From: Callaeas wilsoni
Lineage: Eukaryota; Chordata; Aves; Passeriformes; Callaeidae
Assembly (NCBI GenBank): GCA_013398955.1
Contig: VWPU01002122.1
Span: 186,001 to 250,000 of the forward strand
Reading direction: 5' to 3'
DNA length: 64,000 bases
The notes below the pieces were generated by a model that saw only the letters and a program-made list of their open reading frames with translations, was not told the DNA's origin and searched no databases. Positions 11,249-22,197 of this stretch are shown in pieces; position 1 is the first letter of the stretch, and the number at the start of each line of letters is the position of its first letter. Position numbers and translations under genes: made by a program.

Positions 11249-12791
11249 AACTTGAACAATGTTTTTTTTTAATTGGTTTCTCTGTTACTGCCATCAGTTG
11301 TGGTTCTGTTAGTCAAGATTACTTCAACAAATAGACTTTTAAAATGCTTTGCAATTTACTCTTCCTGAAAAAATTGATTGATTTACAAAAGCTGTATTGT
11401 TGGTTGGGTCTTTTTTGTTTTAAAATCCTCAGTATGGACTTTTATATTTTCTGGATTTTTTTGTACCTTTTAAGGATTCTTTTTATCATAGTAGCAACAT
11501 GTTACTTGATATGTGAATCATTTTGTTCACATTAAGGTGTGAGAGTTATAAAGCACAGGAAATATTCAGAGACGTTACAATTTTGAACATCAGAAATGAA
11601 ACACCTGAGAGTCCTAAGCAGAAATGAAGGTATCGCTGTAGTCATGCAGCTGTCATATCTCAGTGCTCTGGAGAACTCAGCCTGAGAGGAGGCTGAACGC
11701 TATGTCCAGATTATTCAGTTACCCTGACTAATTTGTTCTGCACTACTCTTTTTTCTCTAACCTTGGCTATACCTCCCATGACCATGAATGATGCTGCCCT
11801 AAGTATGCAATATCATCATGTCACTGCTGGTGGCACCAGGAAACCACTAATAAGAGCATAAATTTTAAAGTTCCTGGCTATAATTATATTAAAATCACAT
11901 AAAATAATAAATGACCTTAGAAATAAAACAATAAAAATAATTTTGAAGGGTAGCATCACTTAACAAGACAGTTTTGTTCATTATTACTAAGAGGCTTTTC
12001 ACAGAGGTCATCTACAAAAATAAATAAGCTTATTCTCAAATTTATGACTTGAAAATGTAGGCTAGAAAGATAGCTAAAATCACAGTAGTGAAAATGATTC
12101 CAAGTAGTCATTGACATCAGATTTGAAAAAATTAGTAATAGTAATAAAAATAGCTGATTATCTGGACTTCTAAAAGTTTTAAATGAACACATTTAATAGA
12201 TGTTGGATTTCACTACAGGGTTTGAGTCTATAAATTACAAACTCACACTCAAAAAAACATTCAAATTAATTTGCATTTCAGCATGTGAATAGGAAGCTTT
12301 CTTGATGAATAATAATTGCAAAATTATCAAACTGAGGAACTGTCTATCTGTTCAAAGGCATTAGAGAGAGCCAAACTTATTTTTCATGACTGTTATTATG
12401 TTACTGGTTGCAGGGATTTGCTATGTTTTTATACCAGTTCTAACCCCTTTGATACTAGGGATTGCATTAAACAAACACAGAACAGAATGCACAGTATTTG
12501 CCAGACCTGTCAAGATATTTTCAGCATTTTCATTTCCTTGTCTGTGTTACTTAGCATGTCAATAAAGTCGTGTGCATTTTGTATTCCACCCCCACTGTTA
12601 ATATAGTTTGGTTTTTTTAGACAAAACCAGTCTTTTCAGAGACTGAAGAAGGCTCTGTTTTCCTTCTTGTATAAACAGCATTGAGCAAATCATCACTGCT
12701 ACAAAAATAAAAAAATAAAGATAAGAAGCCTAAAAGTTTAAAATTTCTTAGTAATCTTTTTTAAAGCATGCAATTGTTCTTTCTGTTACAG

Positions 12792-12929
12792 ATGAATGAC
12801 ATTATAGTCACAGTTAGAGATTCGAATCTGAAGCTGACACTTGCTTTTGGAATAGGCATGCACCATGCGGGTCTGCATGAAAGGGACAGGAAAACTGTGG
12901 AAGAATTGTTTGTGAACTGCAAAATCCAG
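12792..12929 (+). CDS. ASCC3: ASCC3 exon w5: RecA2, GIGMHHAGL motif
   Basis: The acceptor CTGTTACAG ends at 12791. Phase 0 start with ATGAATGACATTATA (MNDIIVTVRDSNLKLTL), then AFGIGMHHAGLHERDRKTVE and ELFVNCKIQ. It ends phase 0 at CAG before GTACAT (12930). GIGMHHAGL is the hallmark element between motifs IV and V in Ski2-like helicases and contacts the tracking strand. It is intact here. The exon length is 46 codons with both ends phase 0. Confidence 0.97.
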
Positions 12930-13032
12930 GTACATGTGTTCTTTTTGAATCCTGCTGTAATGAGTTTTACATGGAATTTTAAAAGTTGGCTTTTTGTTAC
13001 ATATACCTCATTAATCTTTCTTTTTGTCTTAG

Positions 13033-13153
13033 GTTCTTATTGCCACAAGCACATTAGCTTGGGGTGTAAATTTTCCAGCTCATTTAGTAATTGTTAAAGG
13101 AACAGAATACTATGATGGAAAAACAAGGCGTTACGTGGATTATCCCATTACAG
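13033..13153 (+). CDS. ASCC3: ASCC3 exon w6: RecA2, motif V
   Basis: The acceptor TTTTGTCTTAG ends at 13032. The frame reads [20 protein letters not shown] and [20 protein letters not shown] and ends with the first base of an Asp codon before GTACTC (13154). [13 protein letters not shown] is motif V, which links nucleotide state to nucleic-acid binding. It is separated from exon w5 by a 103-bp intron, one of the shortest in the gene. Confidence 0.97.
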
Positions 13154-13485
13154 GTACTCACATAAATTATGGAAATGTTTATATGCTGAAATGTATTTCA
13201 AGCATATGCAAATGATCTGTATTAATTAGTAACTGATCACTACTGAATTTGGATAAAGACTAGGAGAGATGAGGTAAGGGTTTGTTTCTTTGTTTAATGC
13301 AAGTTGTAAGAGAACTCTTAAGATTTTATGCAATAATGAAAATGTTTCTCTTTTGCAAATCTTTTTTTAATGCCAAATTCCTTTAATGTGTATCACCCAA
13401 AATAGATATTAAACAATTAAAAGGACAATATAAAGCCATATCTAGTTAACTAGGTAATTGTATAAAAGGAACTTTTCAAACATGC

Positions 13486-13498
13486 TTTTTTTTTTTTT
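13486..13498. repeat. T13 homopolymer
   Basis: Run of 13 T about 330 bp into the intron after exon w6. No neighbouring retroposon body was recognised. Confidence 0.5.
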
Positions 13499-14135
13499 CA
13501 TTTTTTAAACCTTTTCTAAATAGAAACAAATTTTTGAGAGTAAACTTAGCCATGGTTTGAAGTGCAACAATCAAATCACACATGTATGAGAAAATAAAAT
13601 GTATACATAGTCACTTGGTAGTAAACGAAAAACCTTAACTGGCCTGGTATCTTCAGTGATATAAGGGATACTTAAGAAATAAACAGCTAAATTAAATGTT
13701 TGAATTTCTGGCTTGATACAGACTTTCATTGCTTTCTGGCTCCAGTAAACTCCAGTTTTCATAAACTGTTCTGCAGTGTTTTCAACAAGCTGAAGAAAGT
13801 GAACCATGGAAGAACTTTTTTCAGAGATCAGACAGGGAGAATATTTGTCTGGATGGTACTAAGTTTGAAGAATGAGGACAAGCTAAATTTATTCCAGGTT
13901 TCCTGCTCTGTTTTCCCTTTCTCTTTTCAGAAGAGAAAGTTTATTATTAAATATTCCTATAATACACTAGCGATGTGTACACCTAAGGACAATCTAAATG
14001 GTATTTGTGAGGTAAATACAGAGCTTACATCTTTTTAGCCATGCACTGTCTTTTCAGCAAGCAAAGTTCCGTAACGTAAAAAAAGCTCAAACCGAAAATA
14101 CTGCAGGGGTTACTTCTCCAAATAACCCATCATTG

Positions 14136-14245
14136 AGCCTAATTTAGTGGTTAGTGCTCTGCAGGAAACTTGGGTTCAATTTCCAGACCAGCTCTCTTGT
14201 TCAAAGATTCTGGTCTGACCTGGGATCTTAGCCATGCACACTTGT
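14136..14245 (+). mobile_element. MIR-like tRNA-derived SINE remnant
   Basis: TAGTGGTTAGTGCTCTG (about 14145) resembles the A box of a tRNA-type SINE head. GGTTCAATTTCC (about 14173) is close to the B box consensus GGTTCRANNCC, at tRNA-like distance. Downstream TCTGGTCTGACCTGGGATCT resembles the MIR core region with its GTGACCTTGGG motif. It is too diverged to be an active tRNA gene (no paired acceptor stem). The subfamily is unknown. Confidence 0.5.
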
Positions 14246-14292
14246 ATTTTGTGACAGACTTTGGCTGACGTAAACTTAGTGAAAACAGTCTC

Positions 14293-14527
14293 CGCGGCGA
14301 AATCGTATCGCGCTCGTGCCGACTGGAAGAACGGTGATGATTGGCTTTATTACTGAATGAGGAAAATTGGCGAGGAAAGAAATCAACGGAAGTTTTTAAT
14401 TTTATGTTGAATCCGTGGCACTGTCAGAAATCAGTAATAGAGAAAATAAGATATTTAAAAGAAATCAGAGACTCAATGAACAGTGCAGATTTACTATGCT
14501 GTTTTAGAAATCTGTTGTACGAGTTCG
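14293..14527. other. CpG-dense segment in AT-rich intron
   Basis: Nine CpG fall within about 40 bp (14293-14333), and five more follow by 14527, in an intron where CpG is otherwise rare. It also holds a 63-codon open frame (14341-14532, no ATG) that I do not recognise. It could be an unmethylated regulatory element, a recent insertion, or chance. Confidence 0.5.
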
Positions 14528-16601
14528 CATAAAGGCTTCAGGGAATGTTGATACTTTCACTCTTTATTGCCTTTTTTAATTCAGGTAACTTCAACACTGG
14601 GTGTTGTTCAATTCCTGAATTTTCTATAAGACTAGGGGCAGGGGAGGGGGTGGATGGAATACCACCATCTGTGATGGAAGCATTCAGATTTTGTTGTCTG
14701 CACTGCAACAGAAAATGCAGATTCCTTATTTTATGAAGAAACATGTGGTGTGGTTTGCCTAAAGCATTTTTATTTTTAACTTTCTAGAGAATATTTATCC
14801 ATCTGGAACTTCTGTGGATAGGTAGTACAGTTTTGCTGCAGAAATAAAATGAAAATGTAATTAATTTCATTGTGAAATACTTCCAAAAGTTTCACAGTAC
14901 TGTCTTTAATGCTGCCCTCAAGTTATGCCTTCAATGTTCCATCATGGTATTACTTGGCTTCTCCCTACTGAAGTTACCTTTCTGTGTCAGGAGTGCATTT
15001 GGCTCCAAGGAAGCAGCTGAGGGCAGAATGAATCACTCTGGAGTGTTCAGCAATTTCAAAATAAGCAAGAATGCTTCTTTGAGTGAAGTCAGAGGTTTTG
15101 GAGAGGACTTTTTCTCAGTTAACAGTCATTTATTTAGTCAGCCAGTTGGATCATATTTAACATTTCAGGAGTTTAGTCCAGTGATTAAGAGCAGCCAAGC
15201 AACATACAGTCAGTAAAGAAAATATTGAGTTTGGACAATTGCATAGTGGATATTGGCAAAAATAATTTCCTGATACTTTTTGGTAAATCCATTTCCTATA
15301 TGGTATTATGCACAATTTAATTCACCACACAGAATAGCAAGAAGTCATTTCATCACCATCCTGTGCACATACCTATTCAGAAGCAGAAGATTTAAACTAC
15401 TTTCGTTTTACATCTTAATGTCACTCCTAAGCTAACAAAAGGAATAAACCGTTAAAAAACATTGCTGTCTATACACAAGTCGGTACACAAGTGAAAATGT
15501 GTTACTAAAATCTCACAATTGGGCTGTCTGTTTCTCCTATTATGGTCAGTTGCTGTATCCCATTCTTTACTTTCTGGATTTTCCTTCCCCAGCACAGCTT
15601 TGGGCCAAAAGCTTACTAATTCTTAACTCAAATAAATATCTTCAAAATGCCAGGTGCTGCAAGCCACATGCTGGGCAGATATGATAGAGCTCATAGGGAA
15701 TACACAAAACATTAAAATTTTAAAATAAAGATGTAAAACTTAATAATTGCTTTCCATTGTTTCTTCTAAGTTAAATAGCTGTTGGAGGTGCCAGAAAGGA
15801 TTCATAGCTCTGGTGAATGAGACACAAAACAACCTATGCAAATGCACTTCTCAGATGAAGAGAAGACAAATAGATGATAAGCATGCTTATCCTTGTGGGC
15901 AGGTAGCAAATTGAGCATGTTTTGCATAAACTAGTATTTTCAATGTTTATAGAAGTCATTACTTAGTATTTACAAATAATGATGTGTAGGTAGTGTGACT
16001 GAACCACTTTTTAAATCTATATATTATGATGTCGTGTAGGGACAACATATGATACAAAACCATCTCTACTCCAGTGCTAATAAGTAATATAACTTGTTGG
16101 AGTGGTAAATGTCAAAACGCTCAGTAATTAGAAATTGCCTATACCATTTTACCTCTAAAATACTCAAAACCTAGGAAATCATATCTAGCCGAAAAGCCTA
16201 CATGAGGAACTTGTGTAAATGTGAAGTCAAGTACTTGAAAATTAGGAAATGATAGACAGCTGTCATTGGAGATTTAATGAGTTCTCTTACTCATCATCTT
16301 TAATTGCATGTGATAAAATGAGGGATGGATGAAAGGAGAGTAGAGGCAATTTATATTAGATGTAAGCTTGGATTCTATTGCAAGGGGTGGTCTTTAAGTA
16401 TACAAGAAAATTGTCTCTGACAGAAAGAAGTTCATCTTAACTTTATCTGAGATGGAAAAAAAATTAGAAGTGTTGAAGCCAATAGGGCATAAAAAGCCAA
16501 AGTAATGCAAAAAGCCTGTATTGTACATTATACAGACATAAATACATTTATTTATACATCCAAACAAATATATGTTTTATACATTATTGTCTCTTTGGCA
16601 G

Positions 16602-16734
16602 ATGTGCTTCAGATGATGGGGCGTGCTGGCAGACCACAGTTCGATGACCAAGGAAAAGCTGTCATTCTAGTTCATGATATTAAGAAAGACTTCTACAAAA
16701 AATTCCTTTATGAACCTTTCCCAGTGGAATCAAG
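16602..16734 (+). CDS. ASCC3: ASCC3 exon w7: RecA2, motif VI arginine finger
   Basis: The acceptor CTCTTTGGCAG ends at 16601. Two bases complete the Asp codon from exon w6, then [20 protein letters not shown] and [20 protein letters not shown] follow. It ends with two bases (AG) of a Ser codon before GTAAAG (16735). [10 protein letters not shown] (16610-16639) is motif VI, whose arginines complete the ATP site. VHDIKKDFY marks the run into the winged-helix domain. The motif is fully intact, which argues for an active motor. Confidence 0.98.
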
Positions 16735-19338
16735 GTAAAGATAAAGCAATCAGAAAAGCTGATCAAACTATAAACAGTACTATAAATGAGGGATAGAGGA
16801 AAGGGAAACAAAATTCCTGTGCTGGATAAGTCCTAAATACTGGGGTCAAGAGGAAGATAATTTAAAAAAAGGAATTACTCATCTTTGTGTAGAAAAATCC
16901 TTTCTTCCGTGAGTTTTGAAGCACTGCTGAGCCCATCAGTCCATTCCCAAATAATACGACAACTGCCTCTCCATTTCTGGGTGTTGTCTCAGTACATGTG
17001 AAAGCACAAGCTGTTCTTCAAGGACACTGTTTAGGACAACTATCCATGATCCTCAGAACCCTCTTTGAAATTCTATGACAAGTTACTAATAGGAAAAAAA
17101 CAAGGTGAGTTTCTAGCACTTTTTACCTAGAATATTCGTATTATTATAGATATCACATTCTTGAAAATCTCAAAAGGTCAAAAAGTTCAAAGTTCAAGTT
17201 TACATGGTGTAAACTCTTACTAATACAGTTTTAACATATCTTTCCCTATAAAATTGCACTATTTTTGTCAGAAGTGTAGAAACAGCACCTCTTTGCAGCC
17301 TCTTGGAACCTACTTGATGCAAAGTTTGCTGTCCAGCATAATGTAATTTGTGCCTTGGTTTTGATATTTTTAATATACTTAGTTGTTCGATGAGAAGCCC
17401 GACTAGTTACATTGGTTTCCTGTAGAGGAATGTTTCATGGAGCAATGCTCAGACATCTAATAAAGCATGAACTGAAAGCTTTTCTCAGTGGCAAGGAATT
17501 CACAGTATTGTTCTCCTAAGGAAACTTTATCCCTCAACATAAGCGATAATAGGTCCTCTATCTGCTCAGGAAATCTGTTGGAGTTTGAGTGTGCAATCCA
17601 CCTCTGAAATGTAGTTGAAATGGGCTGGTATATTTGAAAGTTAATTTCTGTGGTGCACAGACAGACATACAATTTTTGCAAACAAAGAATTTGGAAACAT
17701 ACGCTTCATTTCCTTAGGAAACCGCACTTTTTTTAACATAGAAATTGCACTTAGCATAAAAGACTAGGAGCTGAACTTCTTCAAAATGATAGCTAATAAG
17801 TGAAAAGAGCAGTGTGATTAAAATGTTGATGATATATCCAGACTGCATGGCATTAACATAAACTCAGAAATATCTCTGTTCCTTCAGAAGAGGTGTTTCT
17901 AACTAAAGAAATCATATCTTCAGTATAGCAGTAGTAATCATACCTTTGTTCATGTTTGGAGGACTATAAATATTCTATGTTGCTAGTAGCTCCATTTGTG
18001 TGTTTATATTTACTTTATAGTTCTGATCTATTCCATCCTTTATTATAAAAAAAGAATCTTTCATAAATTTTCAGATGAAGAGTAACATATTAATAACAAT
18101 CTTGTTAAGTTCTCTGTAGGTTGTGAACCACATAACTTAGGTTTGTCTTGGTCTCTTTTATGATCAAGTATTTCATATCTTCAAAGAGATACTGGTTGGG
18201 GTTTTTGGGGTGGTTTTTAGTTTTCGAATGCTTTCCCATCTGTTTTACCAAAGAGCAGATTTATCAGCTTTGTGTAGTATTTCCTAATTTGTAAAAGTAA
18301 ACTTCATATTTTTTTAATTAAGTTTTTTTCTAAAAGCCACTGTTTACGTATTAGTTGTAAGACTTGAGTACTCAACTCATAACAGTCCTTGTGCTCTCCC
18401 TGATCATGGGCGTGGAACACAGCACATTAGAAACAAAAGAAAATCCAGAATTCCATTCTCGTGGAATAGCTATTGAATCGTCTGTCCCGTTTCTGTTGGA
18501 CAATCTGTGTAGAATGTCTACAGTTCTGACCTTTAGAAGCATGCAGTCACCAGTACAGAGCAGTAAAACAGCTACTCATGCCAAATTATTCTTTACTTTT
18601 AGCAACAGGAAAAGAACATTGGGAGAAGAAAAAGATATAATACAAGAAAATTAGGTTGAACCTTAAAGATATTTGCTGTTCTCTGATTGAACTCTAGCCA
18701 GGCATGATCTCATTAGATACCCTAATGGAGGTCTTTGTTCTGTTTAATGACTATTTTATTTTTTAAGAATCATTTTAAACTGCTTTTGTTATTCTGTTTC
18801 TGACTTTAGATCTTTCTGGGTAAAAGTAGCTCCTCTTCTTTTATTTTTTTTGGTTGTTTTTTTTTTTACATTGGATGAAGATGAGGCAAAATCTGGGGGA
18901 AGCAGTTTTGATGTAATTTTAATAGCTCTGAGGTATTTGTCAAGTATTAGCTAAGCTATTGCCACTGTTTCATTTCCTGTTTGTCTTTCCATATGATTCT
19001 CTATTGGATTAAATCAGCATGATCATATGGTCAACATACAATATTCAGAAGTTACCACTGCGTAGCTCCATCTGAGTATGTTCCACAAATGACTTAAACT
19101 TGTGCATTCTTGGTCCAATCAAAAAATAATTTGAGCTTCATTCCACTATCATGTAAAGAAGATGACTGACCTTGCAATTACATCCCCCCTTCTTTCCCTG
19201 TTCTCTTTTACTGTAAGATAAATATATAATATTTTCAGATTAAAAGTAATAAACCTTTTAATGGACAACTCTACAAAGTATATTACCTGTCTTTGTGATT
19301 GTAAAGTCAGCTAAATCCTTTTGTTTCCTGTTCTTCAG
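16735..19338 (+). other. ASCC3: ASCC3 intron (2.6 kb)
   Basis: GTAAAG ... TTCTTCAG intron. AT-rich, with a T-rich patch near 18840-18868. No repeat family or gene was recognised. Confidence 0.7.
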
Positions 19339-19464
19339 CTTGTTAGAGGTGCTGGCTGACCACTTGAATGCTGAAATTGCTGCTGGAACTATTACATCTA
19401 AGCAGGATGCAATGGATTATATCACCTGGACTTACTTCTTCCGTCGACTCATAATGAACCCAAC
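19339..19464 (+). CDS. ASCC3: ASCC3 exon w8: start of winged-helix region
   Basis: The acceptor CCTGTTCTTCAG ends at 19338. The first base completes Ser (AG|C), then [20 protein letters not shown] and [20 protein letters not shown] follow. It ends with AC of a Thr codon before GTGAGT (19465), a strong donor. This is the winged-helix part after RecA2: [11 protein letters not shown] and the [14 protein letters not shown] helix are typical of the Ski2-like/Brr2 family. Confidence 0.97.
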
Positions 19465-20889
19465 GTGAGTATGCAATATAAATGCAGTTTAATCTCAAGG
19501 TAACTTGAGGTTAGAGTTGGTCCAAAGGTGATCCGTCTGCTGTTGGAGCCTAGAATACTTAGCAGTCTCCAGTGTAGGAACATTACTGGCCCACATGTGG
19601 ATTAAAACTTGTGTGAACATATTTTTTATAATTTTTTCTCTAAATATAAATGCATTTTTTGGCAGATAACTTTACAGCTTGGTTACAACAATAAAATAAC
19701 CTTATTGAGAGGGCTATATCAGCATCCCCAAAATAAAATTCCAGATTATCACATTCCTTCAGATATTGCATTTATAATGCAATACTTTTTTTTTAGCTAC
19801 CACATTGATATGTTCTGCCCAGTTTTCTTTAGAAAATTTATTAAGACTTGGACTTTCTTAATAAATGAGAGAATAACTATCAGCTGTTTCTCTGTGATAA
19901 AGTTTGATTTCATTAGGGTACCCTGGTGAAACCATGTGTGCAATATTTTCAATGATTGCTATCATCCTGCCTAGTTCCAGCTGGTATGCAGATCATTCTG
20001 AGCTGTTCCACCAATATAGCCCGCCTTTGCCACAACACTGTTTTGGGTAACTGGTATGTTACCTGTTGTGTGATCATTCACCCACTAAAATAATGTGGCA
20101 AATAAAGAATTAACCATTTATATCACGAAACATGATCTTGATTGTTCTTGATGTACTCCAGCGTGTTGTATTTCTGAAACCATGTTAATGTCCTTAGCAT
20201 TTGGCCAGATTTTCTGCTGGGTACTTTATGGGCAAGTGCTGCTGGGAGCCTGCTGGTGATAAAATAATTTCCTTTAATTCTTTTTAAGTCTTTATTAGTT
20301 TTTAATTCTGCATCTAGTCCTGTGCTGTGAGTCTCCCACAAAACAAACAGAATTTCCGTCTAATCTTCTTGTGAAATAAAAAATGCAGAGCATTAGAACT
20401 GTAAACTAACGTAAGCATTTTCATGTTTTTCACTTGATGGCTAACACAATGCATACAGTTGGGAGGGTATTTCTCCTCTGAGACTTAAGTTATAATTTTG
20501 TATATGTTAAATTTTATACTTTTTTAGTATGAAGAATAAGTACTATTACTTTAAAATGTTTTGCTCTTGAATTGCTTTGGTAAAGTGCTTTAGTTGATTT
20601 GGTTTTGGCAAGCTTTGATCATGTGGTATCTGTGGTAGGTACATTTTTTTTAGAAACAACATATAGGCCAAAGGTAAGTGTAGAATATAGAAATATTGTT
20701 TGATTTAATAGGCAATCTCTTCCCAATATAAAAGAAGATTTCCACTTGAGTATGAGGTTGGTATGTTGATTGCTGGTCATTTTTTCTCTGCAGTTGCTTT
20801 ATTGTCATGGACAGCTAAATCTGGAGTTATCACAATTTCAACTTCAAAGCAAAAGTTCTGCTGTTCTGAGAGATTGTGGGAATAAAGTT

Positions 20890-20904
20890 GGGGGGTGGGG
20901 GGGG
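20890..20904. repeat. G-rich run (14 G in 15 nt)
   Basis: Six G, one T, eight G, followed by A-rich sequence. The spacing does not allow a standard three-tetrad quadruplex, so this is recorded only as a G tract. Confidence 0.5.
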
Positions 20905-22162
20905 AAAGAAAAAAACAAGCATTTCATAATAAGGTGTAGAGTCTTTGTAATGAGAACCAAGATGAACAGATCTTGAGTAGTCATGCCCATAATGGCAGGA
21001 TAGGAACAGATACTGAGTTTCTAATGAAATTGGAGTCTTGCATTGGAACGCTACACATACGGGTTGGAACAGTTGACAAGTTGAGCTCTTTATCCACGCA
21101 GGTACTCAGCATTCCTTCTCTATTTAGTCATGCAGGGAGAAAAATTAAGGATATTATTTACCCTGTCGAAGAGCTCATTTCTAGATGCCAAGCACAAACG
21201 TAAGGGATGTGCATGCATTCTGTTCTTTGACATGATAATAGTATTAAGTTTCATCCAAAGTTACTAAACTTAGTTAGCAGTTTTCCTGGACCTACTACCT
21301 ATGGTATTTTCAGACCTCCTGAAAGCCAAGCAAGCAATTCCAGCATGGTCAGTGTTTGAATGAGATACATCCAAGGAAAACTGAAGAGTTTTACGAACAG
21401 AAGTCTGTGATTGCTGAGATAACTCTGAATAAGTTGCATTAGGGTAATGGAGTTTACTATGCCATAAAAGAGCATATTAAATAATTGATATTATCAAACA
21501 AAAACTATTTATGGCCCTTAATAATCCAAAGATTTTAGGTTTTGGTTTTTTCTCAAAAGAATAGGAGCACAATTACTGTTTTTTAGTTTAGATGGTTACG
21601 CAATACCCATTCCTTGTCACTTGATGAAATGTTCTATATCATGTCTTGCCCCAAAGCAATTTTGTTGACTTTCTCTCCACTGTGAAACAAGAACTATTTT
21701 CCAGACAGCAGGTAATTTTACCTTAGTGGTGAATAAGTAATTCCTATATGCATGATTAGTAAATTGCCTTGGGATTTATTGGCATAAAAGTCATTGCTTG
21801 TGATGCTGTAAATCCCCAAAATAATGGGCTTAGAGAATATGCAGAAGATTTATATTCTTGTTTATTGCCAGTTTTAGCTACTTGTATATTAAAGCTGCAT
21901 AAACAAATGTAGGATCATCCTTTTCCAATCCAGTATCGTAAATGCCTTACTGAATGCCTACAATTTGTACTATTGAAGTAATGGTAATCTACCTTTGTTG
22001 TGAGATAGAGATCCAAGTATCTTTTTCTTTTAAGTATCTAGGTTTCTTCTAAACATGAAGTCATCATCAAAGGTTTTCTGGCAAACTTGAGATAGTTTGC
22101 TAAACTTGTAATGCTGATTGTTTTAATGGTGTAGGAAATCTTTGTGTGTTAAAATGCTCCTT

Positions 22163-22197
22163 TTCATCAAACCATTTTAATTTTCATGTTTGATGAA
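22163..22197. repeat. 10-bp inverted repeat
   Basis: TTCATCAAAC (22163-22172) and GTTTGATGAA (22188-22197) are exact reverse complements with a 15-nt AT-rich spacer. TCAAAC-type arms also resemble paired TCF/LEF or nuclear-factor half-sites, but no function can be assigned. Confidence 0.5.

Larger units (their letters stand above)
2960..12791 (+). other. ASCC3: ASCC3 intron (9.8 kb)
   Basis: AT-rich intron bounded by GTAGAA and TGTTACAG. It contains T runs at 3695-3708 and 5299-5312, an ATTA-type short repeat near 6527-6551, an ancient-repeat remnant near 9455, a regulatory-looking block near 10.0-10.3 kb, and two clean inverted repeats (8650-8696, 11220-11248). Scattered ORFs of 60-110 codons look random and have no recognisable product. 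Confidence 0.7.
13154..16601 (+). other. ASCC3: ASCC3 intron (3.4 kb)
   Basis: GTACTC ... TTTGGCAG intron. It holds a T13 run (13486-13498), a MIR-like SINE remnant (about 14136-14245) and an unexplained CpG-dense segment (14293-14527). The remainder is ordinary AT-rich sequence. Confidence 0.7.

Noticed and set aside
14136..14245. A tRNA gene (A and B box-like motifs)
   Set aside because: No acceptor stem or anticodon arm pairing could be found. It fits a decayed tRNA-derived SINE better.
20890..20904. G-quadruplex
   Set aside because: Six G, T, eight G does not leave room for four runs of three G with loops.
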